Assembly (NCBI GenBank): GCA_002862135.1
Contig: PKCI01000120.1
Span: forward strand, 1 to 45,816
Length of the DNA stretch: 45,816 nucleotides
Direction: 5' to 3'
From: Verrucomicrobiota bacterium
GTDB taxonomy: Bacteria; Verrucomicrobiota; Verrucomicrobiia; Verrucomicrobiales; DEV007
Made by a program: the position numbers and the translations under genes. Shown piece by piece: positions 24,326 to 32,936 of this stretch (positions are counted from its first letter, which is position 1; each line of letters starts with the position of its first letter). A model generated the notes under the pieces. The model was not told where the DNA came from, made no database searches, and saw nothing but the letters and a program-made list of their open reading frames with translations.

Positions 24326-25315
24326 ATGTCAGAAGTGGATGAAAAAGTAGCCCACTGGCTTCAGACAAACACGTTTCATCACAGCGAGTTCTGGGACATG
24401 CAGGAGCTTGTTCGGGCAAAGCAGGAAGCTGGGGTGACGATCAGCCTCTGTATTCCAACCTTGAACGAGGAAAAGACGATAGGTAAAGAGATCATCGTTT
24501 TCAAGAGCGAGCTGATGGATCGTTATCCTTTCGTCGACGAGATTGCCGTGATCGATTCCGGCTCATCTGACGATACGTTGGAGATCGCAGCTTCCTATGG
24601 CGCGGACACCTACCTGTCAGCTGATATTCTGCCTGATCATGGATTCAAGTCGGGGAAAGGAGAGAATCTGTGGAAAGCGATACACCAGTTGAAGGGGAAC
24701 GTGATCTGCTATGTGGACGCCGACATCAAGAATATTCACCCGAAGTTCGTGACTGGTTTGGTGGCACCTCTGCTTTATCGTCCTGAGATTCAGTATGTGA
24801 AGGCATTCTACGACCGCCCGCTGGCCCTTTCGGAGGGAGTCAGGCCGTCTGGTGGCGGTCGTGTGACTGAGATTCTGGTAAGGCCTTTGTTCTCAGTCTT
24901 TTTCCCGGAACTTACCGCACTGATGCAGCCGCTCTCTGGTGAATATGCGGTGCGACGAGAGATTCTGGAGACATTACCATTTCCCATAGGCTACGGAGTT
25001 GAAACCTCGCATTTGATTGATGTATTTCAGGCTCATGGACTTAATGCCTTTGCCCAGACTGACCTGGACCGAAGAGTTCATCGGAACCAGTCAACCATTG
25101 ATCTCGGAAAAATGTCGTTCGGTATTCTGCAGAGTTTCTTGAACCGACTGCGGCATTACGACATCGTTTCTGAACTGCCGGAAGTGAATGGGTTGTTCCG
25201 GCAATTGCAGGCAGAGGGGCGTCGATACGCGATGCTGAATCGTGAAATTGTCGAGGAAGAACGCCCCCCGATGATCAGCCTGCCCGAATACCGCAAACGA
25301 CATGGCCGGAACTGA
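24326..25315 (+). CDS. gpgS: Glucosyl-3-phosphoglycerate synthase
   Basis: A 329-residue GT-A (GT81) enzyme that transfers glucose from an NDP-glucose to 3-phosphoglycerate, the first step to the compatible solute glucosylglycerate and, in actinobacteria, methylglucose polysaccharide. Seen: SLCIPTLNEEKTIG (39-52), IDSGSSDDT (76-84), the metal-binding VDAD (130-133), and the family-specific block SGGGRVTEILVRPL with QPLSGEYAVRRE and GYGVETSHLID, plus H252 in RRVHRNQ. These match the Mycobacterium Rv1208-type enzymes closely. It starts 4 bases after the M20 homologue, and its last 14 bases overlap the next glycosyltransferase gene, so it lies in a coupled operon. Confidence 0.93.
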   Translation: MSEVDEKVAHWLQTNTFHHSEFWDMQELVRAKQEAGVTISLCIPTLNEEKTIGKEIIVFKSELMDRYPFVDEIAVIDSGSSDDTLEIAASYGADTYLSADILPDHGFKSGKGENLWKAIHQLKGNVICYVDADIKNIHPKFVTGLVAPLLYRPEIQYVKAFYDRPLALSEGVRPSGGGRVTEILVRPLFSVFFPELTALMQPLSGEYAVRREILETLPFPIGYGVETSHLIDVFQAHGLNAFAQTDLDRRVHRNQSTIDLGKMSFGILQSFLNRLRHYDIVSELPEVNGLFRQLQAEGRRYAMLNREIVEEERPPMISLPEYRKRHGRN

Positions 25316-26771
25316 CCTACCCCTGAAAGTTGCCATCGTGCACTATCACCTGCGTCGGGGCGGAGTGACACGGGTGATTGAGTCTGCGAAGGAGGCGCTC
25401 AAACGGCGGGGCATTGAGCTGTTGATACTTTCGGGAGAAGAGCCGAGGCCGGAAGCCGCTAGTCAATCGGTCAGGGTCATTCCGGCTCTCAACTACCGGA
25501 GGACTGGGAATGCTGACATTGCAGAAAGCCTTGCCGAAGCCCTCAAGGCAGCGGCTGAGAAATATTTCGGCGGGCAGCCGGATATCTGGCATTTCCACAA
25601 TCCGACCCTGGCAAAGAATGTACTCCTACCAACTGCGATCCGCGAATTGGCCAGTGACGGTGCTAGGATCGTGCTCCAATTGCATGACTTTGCCGAAGAT
25701 GGCCGACCCGGTAACTACTCTGCTCAGCGATCATTTTTCGATTCGGAATCGAGTTTCGAAACGACATTGTATCCGATGGCGAGGCAGATTCACTACGCCA
25801 CGATCAATCACCGTGATTACGATTACCTCAAATCTGCCGGCGTTCCTGAATCGAACCTGCATGTCATCCCGAATGCGATCTCGCCTTTGACGGTGATCAC
25901 AGGGGCGGAGGATCGACCGTTTTCTGAGGGTAAGTTGTTTGCTCTCTATCCGACCCGCGGCATTCGAAGGAAGAATCTGGGGGAGTTGCTGCTTTTGGCT
26001 TTGATCTTCGGTGATCGAATTGATTTTGCGACCACACTGAGCCCGGAGAACCTGGAGTGGGAAGGAGTGCACGATTTGTGGCGTGCAGCCGCGGAGGAGC
26101 TTGAGCTTCCAGTAACTTTGGGCATTGCTGACTCCGGAGAATATGAGTTTCTTGATCTTGTGGGATGGTCCGACTTTATTGTTACGACGAGTATCTCGGA
26201 AGGCTTTGGTCTCGCATTCCTTGAGCCATGGATGGCGGACAAGTGTGTTTTTGGCCGGGATCTGCCGGATATCACCAGTGACTTTGAACGCAACGGGCTT
26301 AAGATCTCGAACCTTTATCCCCGCATTGGATTTCCGATGGAGTGGCTCGATGAAAAAGTGCTCTACTCCGAAATCGAGTCGATGCTCCGACGGAGCTATC
26401 TTGCATATGATTGCCGCATGCCGAGGAACGCGGTGGAACAAACTTGGAAAGAGTGGGTCGGAAACGGCCGAATCGATTTCGGGGTTCTTAACGAAGAACT
26501 CCAGCTGACAGTGCTTCGCAAGTTGAAGGAAAACCCTGACTTAATGGAGCAGATGAGAGTTCCTACTCTGTCCCTTTGTTCTGAACCCGAGATTGAGGCG
26601 GCGCGCAAGGTGGTTGAAACTGTTTACTCGCTGGAAGGATATGGCCAGCGACTGGAAGAGCTTTACGACCAGGTGGCGAACTCTCCAACCAGTAAGGTCA
26701 AACACCTCGCCACAAGCAAAGTGCTAAAACAGTTTCTTAATCCTTCGCGCCTCAACTTGCTGCGCAACTGA
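25302..26771 (+). CDS. GT4-like glycosyltransferase in the gpgS operon
   Basis: A 489-residue GT-B protein. The N-terminal domain starts VAIVHYHLRRGGVTRVIESA, a phosphate/nucleotide-type loop; the middle has HFHNPTLAKN and LQLHDFAEDGRPGNY; the C-terminal domain has LYPTRGIRRKNLGELL and the E-x7-E motif in SISEGFGLAFLE. About 100 additional residues follow the usual GT4 end. The gene overlaps gpgS by 14 bases. It may act on the GpgS product, adding mannose or another hexose, or it could be a solute phosphorylase/synthase of unknown chemistry. Sugar donor unknown. Confidence 0.82.
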   Translation: MAGTDLPLKVAIVHYHLRRGGVTRVIESAKEALKRRGIELLILSGEEPRPEAASQSVRVIPALNYRRTGNADIAESLAEALKAAAEKYFGGQPDIWHFHNPTLAKNVLLPTAIRELASDGARIVLQLHDFAEDGRPGNYSAQRSFFDSESSFETTLYPMARQIHYATINHRDYDYLKSAGVPESNLHVIPNAISPLTVITGAEDRPFSEGKLFALYPTRGIRRKNLGELLLLALIFGDRIDFATTLSPENLEWEGVHDLWRAAAEELELPVTLGIADSGEYEFLDLVGWSDFIVTTSISEGFGLAFLEPWMADKCVFGRDLPDITSDFERNGLKISNLYPRIGFPMEWLDEKVLYSEIESMLRRSYLAYDCRMPRNAVEQTWKEWVGNGRIDFGVLNEELQLTVLRKLKENPDLMEQMRVPTLSLCSEPEIEAARKVVETVYSLEGYGQRLEELYDQVANSPTSKVKHLATSKVLKQFLNPSRLNLLRN

Positions 26772-26774
26772 TCG

Positions 26775-27647
26775 ATGACAATCGCAGCCGAAGCGTGCCG
26801 TAAACTCACCCCTATCGACCCTGTCGAGACAGGCGTTTTGCCTCGATTGCCAAAGCTGCCTGATATCGAGGCGGTGGCTTTTGATATCTACGGGACGCTA
26901 CTCATCTCGGCTGCCGGTGACATCAGTCTTGCCAATGAAACGGTTTCAGCAGACGCGATGGAGGGTCTGCTTTGTGATCTTGGTGAACGTGGCGAGGGAG
27001 CCAGCCCCAAACAAATGGCCGAGGCCTACCATGCTAGTATCGAACGCCGGCTCCAACTGCGCCGGGATGAGGGGATCTCTCACCCCGAGGTCGAAATTCG
27101 TGAGGTCTGGCAGGACGTTTTTCAGTCGGTCCGGATCGAGGGAATATCAGCAAGCGAGCTGGAGCGCCTGTCCATTACCTATGAATGTGGCGTTAATCCT
27201 GTCTGGTTGATGCCCGGGGCACTTGAACTTCTCGCCTCGCTGAATGAAGGCGGGCTTCCGTTGGGGATTGTCTCTAATGCCCAGTTCTACACCCAACCTG
27301 TCTTTGAAGAGTTGTCCGGTTTATCGCTGACTGGGTTGGGATTTGAAGAATCCCTGAGCCACTGGTCCTTCGAGGTGGGGGAAGGCAAACCTTCAAGAAA
27401 GCTCTACGAGCAGTTGGCGGACTCCTGCCAGAAGCGGAATATCGACGTTGGCAGAGTACTATATGTGGGAAATGATCTTCAGAAAGACGTTATTCCGGCA
27501 CGCGAGGTGGGTTTTTTGACCGGACTATTTGCCGGGGATAAACGGAGTCTGCGTACCGGCGAGGTGCCGCTTAAAAAGGCCGAGTCTCTCGCTGATGCCG
27601 TAATAACGGATTTGAAACAAATCAGGGATGTGGTGAAGATAAAATAG
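26775..27647 (+). CDS. HAD-superfamily hydrolase, candidate glucosylglycerate phosphatase
   Basis: A 290-residue haloacid-dehalogenase-fold protein. Motif I is AFDIYGTLL, with nucleophile D37; motif II is IVSNAQ, motif III the lysine in EGKPSRKLYEQL, motif IV YVGNDLQKD. The position two after the nucleophile is Tyr (D-x-Y), as in haloacid dehalogenases, rather than the Asp that phosphatases use as acid/base. An alpha-helical cap lies between motifs I and II. By position (3 bases after the glycosyltransferase) it should dephosphorylate glucosyl-3-phosphoglycerate or its mannosylated form; the Tyr argues for caution. A typical histidine-type GpgP is not in the window. Confidence 0.8.
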   Translation: MTIAAEACRKLTPIDPVETGVLPRLPKLPDIEAVAFDIYGTLLISAAGDISLANETVSADAMEGLLCDLGERGEGASPKQMAEAYHASIERRLQLRRDEGISHPEVEIREVWQDVFQSVRIEGISASELERLSITYECGVNPVWLMPGALELLASLNEGGLPLGIVSNAQFYTQPVFEELSGLSLTGLGFEESLSHWSFEVGEGKPSRKLYEQLADSCQKRNIDVGRVLYVGNDLQKDVIPAREVGFLTGLFAGDKRSLRTGEVPLKKAESLADAVITDLKQIRDVVKIK

Positions 27648-28247
27648 ATGAAAAGCTACGATGTTAACTTTTCGGCCAATGTCGACTGTGGAGAAGGGGG
27701 GGCTCTGACTGATTTCAGCTTTCCTTGGTTGGATCGAGAAAGCCCGGCAACCACCTTTCGGGCAGTGTGGAACCAGAAGTGGCTCGGTTTCCAGTTCATC
27801 GTAGCTGACGATGACATCGTCTTGTGTGACGGAAAAAATCGAGATGATTCCGTGCTCGGATCCGACCGAGTAGAGATTTTCTTTGCGACGGACAAGGAAC
27901 TCAAGGATTGCTACTACGGCTTGGAAGTGGATCCGCGAGGATGGGCCTTCGATTTTCGCGCTAAGCATTACCGCGAGATTGATGCACGCTGGAATGTCCC
28001 TGCGCTTCAATTAACAGCCCACTACGGAGATGGTGGATACTTTGTTGAAGGAAAGGTTTCTCTACAGGTGATAAAAGACCATGGCCTCTTGAACGGGGAT
28101 AAGATCATTGCGGGAGTATATAGGGCTGAATTTTCGATGAGTGATGATGGGGTTCAGGAGGATTGGATCAGCTGGGTGGACCCGGGAACTGAGAAGCCTG
28201 ATTTTCATGTGGCTTCGTCGTTTGGAGAGTTTGTCCTCGTGAAGTGA
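27648..28247 (+). CDS. Family 9-like carbohydrate-binding domain protein, probably cytosolic
   Basis: 199 residues made almost wholly of a CBM9/DOMON-like beta-sandwich: FRAVWNQKWLGFQFIVADDDI, SDRVEIFFATDKELKDCYYGLEVDPRG, WAFDFRAKHYR, YFVEGKVSLQVIKDHGL, and DEWISW-like EDWISWVDPGTEKPDFH. These are the hallmarks of secreted sugar-binding proteins, but this one starts directly with MKSYDVNFSANVDCGEGG and has no signal peptide. It begins immediately after the HAD stop codon with no gap. It could bind the glycoside made by the cluster, or be a glycoside-modifying protein of a type I do not recognise. Confidence 0.7.
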   Translation: MKSYDVNFSANVDCGEGGALTDFSFPWLDRESPATTFRAVWNQKWLGFQFIVADDDIVLCDGKNRDDSVLGSDRVEIFFATDKELKDCYYGLEVDPRGWAFDFRAKHYREIDARWNVPALQLTAHYGDGGYFVEGKVSLQVIKDHGLLNGDKIIAGVYRAEFSMSDDGVQEDWISWVDPGTEKPDFHVASSFGEFVLVK

Positions 28248-28795
28248 TGGGTCAACCGCTGTCGGCTTGTCCCTACCTTCCGGAAGTCACGGAAGTGCTT
28301 CGGGCTTCGGCATTGAAGGAACTGGGTTCAGATCGTGGGCCAGCTTTCTATCAGCGTGCGCTGGAATGCGGACAGTCGCTTTGGCAACAGGGGTTGCCGG
28401 CTCAGTCAATGCTCATGATGAACCGGGCTTTCGCTGCGGATCTGGCGGGAGATGAGCCGGTCCTCAGTGAATGGCCACTTCCCTATCTCGGCATGAAGTG
28501 GGTCATGCAGGCCCGCCTCGAAGATCAGTTTATCGGGAATCCACGCCGTCATTTCCAGCATCTCGCCACTCGTATGGTGGAGCCGAGGAAGGATTTACGT
28601 TCCTGGAGAGCCTGGGGCTGCTGGTGGCTGTCCTGCCAGGTCTTTCCGGATTATCCTGCTGATGCAGAGCAGATCAAAAACGAAGGAGTGGTAGAACCTT
28701 TGTTCGGAGAAATTGAAGAGAACTTAGCCCGGGTCGGCTTGGACGGAGAAGTTGAGATCTGGCGGCTCGCTACTCGTCCATTTCCTGGATCGTAG
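28247..28795 (+). CDS. Uncharacterised protein ending the gpgS operon
   Basis: 182 residues from the ATG at 28247, which overlaps the previous stop as TGATG; a GTG one codon earlier is possible. No family recognised. Soluble, helical, Trp-rich: ERALECGQSLWQQGLPAQSMLMMNRAF, WPLPYLGMKWVMQARLEDQFIGNP, RRHFQHLATRM and SWRAWGCWWLSCQVFPDYPADAEQI are the most striking stretches (the first is cited in part). Coupling to the CBM9-like gene suggests a shared role. Its 3' end overlaps the 3' end of the convergent kinase gene by 26 bases. Confidence 0.7.
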   Translation: MGQPLSACPYLPEVTEVLRASALKELGSDRGPAFYQRALECGQSLWQQGLPAQSMLMMNRAFAADLAGDEPVLSEWPLPYLGMKWVMQARLEDQFIGNPRRHFQHLATRMVEPRKDLRSWRAWGCWWLSCQVFPDYPADAEQIKNEGVVEPLFGEIEENLARVGLDGEVEIWRLATRPFPGS

Positions 28796-30974
28796 AGAGG
28801 ATCTCGTTGTAATCGATAACGTTCGCCTGAACGTCAGGGCGGTAACGAACCTCCGAAGGAAGGCGGCCAATCAGTGTGATTGCCTGTTCGAGGTAGAAAT
28901 TTGCGAGCGAGCGTGAGGACTCATTCTCCAGCTCGAGAGCCTGGGCAGCGAGGGAGTAGGCTTCGGCGAGGGCCACCTTGATTTCCGGATCGTAGGGGCG
29001 AAGGCTGGATCGTTCTTCGCGAAGTTTGATTTCTTCCCGGAAGAGAACGAGGGCGGCTTCAGGTTGTTTCTGCTCGAGTTGAATTCGTCCCAGCGAATTC
29101 AGCGCAGCAATGTAGGAGTCACTACCTTCCTCTGCCACGGAAGGGGAGGCGTCCACAAGCGACTCCGCGAGGACCATGAGACGTTGGAAGGTCGCGGAGG
29201 CGGCATCGAGGTCTCCAAATTTGTGCTCAATTTCACCTTTCTGTCTTAGGGTTTGAATTGCTTCGATGATAAGATTGTAAGCGCCGCTCTCCTCCGAATG
29301 GGCGATCTTATCCTCAAGGATGAGATAGAGTTCTTCGAGTGCTTCAATGGCCGGCTCTTCTTCTCCATTGTTAGAGTAGGCCCGGCTGATGGCACGGTAA
29401 GTTTGAGCCAGTTCGCGATCACGCTGTCTGCGAAACGAATTCTGTCCCGGTCGGGCGCCTGTATCTTTGAGGCGCCAGTCTCGGGCATTAGTGAAGGCGG
29501 CGATGGCATCTACGTAATTCTCTTTAAGTTCATGGATTTTGCCGATCTCCATGAGGGCGCGTGCAGTGAGGGCTTGAAAATTAACAGGAAGGGTCTCGAG
29601 CGCTTTCCTGTCCCCGGCCAGTTCGGAGTGAATTTCGTAGGCTGCGGTGAATTCTTTCAGCGCTTCATCGAAGTTACCTCGTTTGCGATATCCGATCGCA
29701 CTGGTGAACGCTGTCTGGGCAGAGAAGTATAGAAGCTTCGCGGAGTCGGGACTGTTCTTCTTGCGGTTTTCCACGAATGTGGATGCATTGTCAGCCACGA
29801 TCTGGTAAAGCTGATCTGCTTCAGCTCCGGAAATTTCCCCGCTGTTCAATTCACGGACAAAGAGGGAAATCAGGTCCATCGCAGCAGCTGCGCTTTCTCT
29901 GGACTCGTTCATGGCAGCTTCGGCCTTCTCGGTCGCCGTCTTCGCTTTCTGTGCCTGGACAAATGCAAATCCGGAGGCCCAGATCGCAACGACTAGTAAA
30001 GTGGCAAAAATCGTATTGAGGCGGCGGGCTTTCTTCACGACAGCCTGCTGGTCGAGGTGCTGAATTCTGGCCCAGACTTCGCGCATGTCGGCGGGACGTT
30101 TTTTTGGGTCTAGTTCAAGACACTGTTCGATCAGTTCCTTTCGATCGCTCGGGACGTAGAAGTCGGCAGGCCAGTTGATCTCCTCGACGGCCTCCATCAT
30201 TGTGGCGAGTTGATCGCCATCAATGGCATTGCCGGTTTCCGCCATGGTTGCCTCGAGACTGGCTTCGACCAGAGTGGCGTTAGGATCAAAGCTAGTACGT
30301 TCTGCCATCGACAAAATCTGGAGACGGGGAAGATCTCCGGTGAGGAGCTTGAAAGCGAGAACGCCAAAGCTGTAGACATCCCAACGAAAGCCTTTGCCGT
30401 CGGCTGAGTCGCGGGGATCACGGAGTTGCTCGGGGCTCGCGTAGAGTGGTGTGCCAACCGGTTCGAACCCTTCAGCTGCGAGGCCACGGCTTTGACCGAA
30501 GTCACAGATCTTGATGTGATAGGGAATCTCGTCGGTCAGCAGGATATTCGACGGCTTGATGTCGCAGTGAATAATCTGGTGCTGGTGCAAATAGGCAAGA
30601 GCATCGGCGATGTCACGAGTGATACGCCAGCCCTCGCGGTGATCGACGTGCCCGACGATGCGCTCAAGGGTTCGTGTCTCCCAGCTTCCTTCGAGATCCT
30701 GATCCGCGTGGAGGCCCATCGCGTAGTAGGGCGGTTCGTGGAGTAGGTCGAAATCGTGCAGGGTGACGATACCCTGGTGTTCGGCGACCTGAGAGAGCTT
30801 TTCCAGCTCGCGTGCCATAGCTGAGAGATCGACGGCGCCTGGTCTGAAGATCTTGAGGGCTCGATCGGAAATCCCACGGTAGGTGGCTCGAAATACCCGT
30901 CCATAGGCTCCCTCCCCAAGGGGAGGGGTGTGGACCTGGTAGTCTTTGATTCGGATGTTTTCTTCTTCGGGCAC
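28770..30974 (-). CDS. Membrane Ser/Thr protein kinase with TPR-type sensor region
   Basis: A 734-residue PknB-like kinase, start GTG at 30974. Kinase domain about 10-305: glycine loop GEGAYGRVF (20-28), ATP lysine K41, catalytic loop HCDIKPSN (136-143; Cys replaces the Arg of HRD, so non-RD), DFG 158-160, GTPLYASPEQL (174-184). One transmembrane helix at about 320-339, then an Ala/Glu-rich coiled coil and several TPR-like repeats (EALKEFTAAYEIHSELAG; ATFQRLMVLAESLVD), predicted periplasmic. It phosphorylates unknown Ser/Thr targets; the FHA domain of the adjacent upstream cyclase is an obvious candidate reader. Last gene of the long minus-strand operon, 9 bases after the cyclase stop. Confidence 0.93.
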   Translation of the reverse strand: MPEEENIRIKDYQVHTPPLGEGAYGRVFRATYRGISDRALKIFRPGAVDLSAMARELEKLSQVAEHQGIVTLHDFDLLHEPPYYAMGLHADQDLEGSWETRTLERIVGHVDHREGWRITRDIADALAYLHQHQIIHCDIKPSNILLTDEIPYHIKICDFGQSRGLAAEGFEPVGTPLYASPEQLRDPRDSADGKGFRWDVYSFGVLAFKLLTGDLPRLQILSMAERTSFDPNATLVEASLEATMAETGNAIDGDQLATMMEAVEEINWPADFYVPSDRKELIEQCLELDPKKRPADMREVWARIQHLDQQAVVKKARRLNTIFATLLVVAIWASGFAFVQAQKAKTATEKAEAAMNESRESAAAAMDLISLFVRELNSGEISGAEADQLYQIVADNASTFVENRKKNSPDSAKLLYFSAQTAFTSAIGYRKRGNFDEALKEFTAAYEIHSELAGDRKALETLPVNFQALTARALMEIGKIHELKENYVDAIAAFTNARDWRLKDTGARPGQNSFRRQRDRELAQTYRAISRAYSNNGEEEPAIEALEELYLILEDKIAHSEESGAYNLIIEAIQTLRQKGEIEHKFGDLDAASATFQRLMVLAESLVDASPSVAEEGSDSYIAALNSLGRIQLEQKQPEAALVLFREEIKLREERSSLRPYDPEIKVALAEAYSLAAQALELENESSRSLANFYLEQAITLIGRLPSEVRYRPDVQANVIDYNEILSTIQEMDE

Positions 30975-30983
30975 GGCAGTGTA

Positions 30984-32900
30984 TTACTTCGAAAGGCTTT
31001 GAATTTCTCCGCCCCAGTTGGACGCCGGAGGATCTTGCCGGAAACTTTCGGTTTTGTCGATCAACCAAGCGGTCGGTGGATCCCCTTCGGGCAAGGTCTC
31101 CAGCAGGTCGAGGGCTTCGTTCCATTTTCGCTGATGGAACAGCTCGAGAGCGGTTTCGTAGGTCCGTGCGTCCTCGTCAGAAATTCCGGAGCCACCCTGT
31201 GACTTCGGCAGGATGAGTTCGTGGATCGGATAGCTCTCTTCAAAGCCGACGGGGCGGATCTGGCAAAGGCGGCGGAACCTGCGATTTCCGATGCCTTCGA
31301 TGCGCAGGTAAGTTTCATCTGAAATGAGAATCGGAATGCGGAACTCCTTGGCGATACGTTCAAGGCGGGCGCCGAGATTGGCAACGCTTCCAAACACAGA
31401 GATATGCCACTGCTGAGTCGGGCCGGTCTTTCCAACGGCGATTCGGCCGGTACTGATTCCGATTCGAACCGCAGACATATCGCGGCCGAGTTCTTCCTCA
31501 TATTCAACGCGATCTGAGAGGCGCTTGATGATGGCTTCGGCCGCTTCCACTGCTTCGAGGGAGTGTTGAGTCTTCTCTTCTTCGATGTTGGGCCAGCCCC
31601 AAAGACCAAGAGCTCCGTCACCGGCGAAGTCGGTCACCACGCCTTTGCTGTTGAATACCTCTTCGGTGATGAGTCCCACCACGCCCTGGTTCTCGTTGAG
31701 GCGGTCGAGTATTTCGTGATCGCTACGAGCAAGTTCGAGCATGCGGGAGTGACCACGACGATCGGCAAACATCACGGTAACATCGACCATGGCGGGTTCG
31801 AGAACGGTCTGATCGAGCCGTTGCATCAGCTTGCGAAGACCGGGCGAGAAGTAGGTCGCCATCTGGTCTTGAAGCTTCTGGTCGGCCCGTGAGGAAAGCA
31901 GGCTGGCTACCAGCGAACTAATGAGGCGAAGAAAAGGAACGAAAGCTGCCGCGGTTGTTTCCGATGCTTGGCGCGTCTCCACATACAGGTAGATCGGTCG
32001 GCGGTGTTCATCGCGATAGATCTCGGCGGATTCGTCGAGGCTTGCGACCGGTAGGATACAAACCCAGTCGATCTTGTCACCGAGACTTTCGGCACTGAAA
32101 ACTTTGGAGTGTTCCTTGGAGGACCAGATGTGAATATCAGCTGGCTCGGGGTTCTCGATATTGAGACGTTTCAGCAAGGTTCGACTGGGGCGAAAGTCGG
32201 CTCGCGCGAGGGGATCGGGATTGAGAACTTCGATCTCGAGGTTGCTGTCGTTGGGGTCGAGCGCTACGAAAGTTGCGCTGACGCCCTTTTGTCCGGGCAG
32301 CGCGTTTTCAAGAAACACGGCTGCGCGGGTGAAGAGGTCAGTTTCGTTGGTCCAGCCAGAGAGCACCTGTTCAGGCAGTTCGCGTTGAAGAAGTTTTAGT
32401 TGGAGACGCAGGCTGTATTCATCGAGCTGCTCGACTTCGTCGTAGTCCTGTCTGGTGATCGGTTCCGCCTCGTAGCTCTCCTTTTCAGTTTCGAGTGATT
32501 GCTGGTAGCGCTCGATCTCGCTGTCGAGATCACCCAAACTCTTGAGCCAGTAAATGGCTGTGTTTCCCTTGGTGCCAATGACAGCAGAGCTACCATAGTT
32601 CAGGGTGACGGGTTCCTGCATAAGCTCGCGGTCACGTGGAGCCTCGTTGGAATAGAGTGCGTTCGGCTTGCTGCGTCCGGGCAGGGCCGGGAGTCGATTG
32701 AGTTGGAGAGACTCGCCGGTGCACATGGCTTCGCAGTGATTTCGGCTGACGAGTCGGTCATTCCAGCTGATGCGGAGGACGTCAACAGGTTCCTCCGGCA
32801 GGCTCTCAGGCTTGCGACCAATGAGTATAATACGGCCATCCTTTGCCTGGGCTATGGCCATTTCACGTGGGTTCTCCAAATTGACGGCGACGAGATACAT
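30984..32900 (-). CDS. FHA-domain class III nucleotidyl cyclase
   Basis: 638 residues from ATG 32900 (TTG 32927 is an alternative). Domains: FHA at about 15-118 with SRNH (52-55); a GAF-like region 160-330; cyclase catalytic domain about 370-525; a C-terminal TPR-like tail. Both metal-binding Asp are present (D380 in FADRRGHSRM, D428 in AGDG), as are the transition-state Asn and Arg (N508, R512 in ANLGARLE). The two purine-selecting residues are not standard: the usual Lys of the DKFIGD-type motif aligns with Asp (TDFAGDG) and the usual Asp/Thr of RxDYT aligns with His (QQWHISVFG). The product, cAMP, cGMP or other, is therefore open. No transmembrane segment. Between lipB and the kinase. Confidence 0.88.
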   Translation of the reverse strand: MYLVAVNLENPREMAIAQAKDGRIILIGRKPESLPEEPVDVLRISWNDRLVSRNHCEAMCTGESLQLNRLPALPGRSKPNALYSNEAPRDRELMQEPVTLNYGSSAVIGTKGNTAIYWLKSLGDLDSEIERYQQSLETEKESYEAEPITRQDYDEVEQLDEYSLRLQLKLLQRELPEQVLSGWTNETDLFTRAAVFLENALPGQKGVSATFVALDPNDSNLEIEVLNPDPLARADFRPSRTLLKRLNIENPEPADIHIWSSKEHSKVFSAESLGDKIDWVCILPVASLDESAEIYRDEHRRPIYLYVETRQASETTAAAFVPFLRLISSLVASLLSSRADQKLQDQMATYFSPGLRKLMQRLDQTVLEPAMVDVTVMFADRRGHSRMLELARSDHEILDRLNENQGVVGLITEEVFNSKGVVTDFAGDGALGLWGWPNIEEEKTQHSLEAVEAAEAIIKRLSDRVEYEEELGRDMSAVRIGISTGRIAVGKTGPTQQWHISVFGSVANLGARLERIAKEFRIPILISDETYLRIEGIGNRRFRRLCQIRPVGFEESYPIHELILPKSQGGSGISDEDARTYETALELFHQRKWNEALDLLETLPEGDPPTAWLIDKTESFRQDPPASNWGGEIQSLSK

Positions 32901-32936
32901 AGCGGTAGGCTGAAAAGCAGAAATCAAGACAGTTGG

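Noticed and set aside
25731-26441. 236-codon minus-strand frame inside the GT4 gene
   Set aside because: Shadow of a real gene with E-x7-E and Rossmann motifs; no recognisable protein on the other strand.
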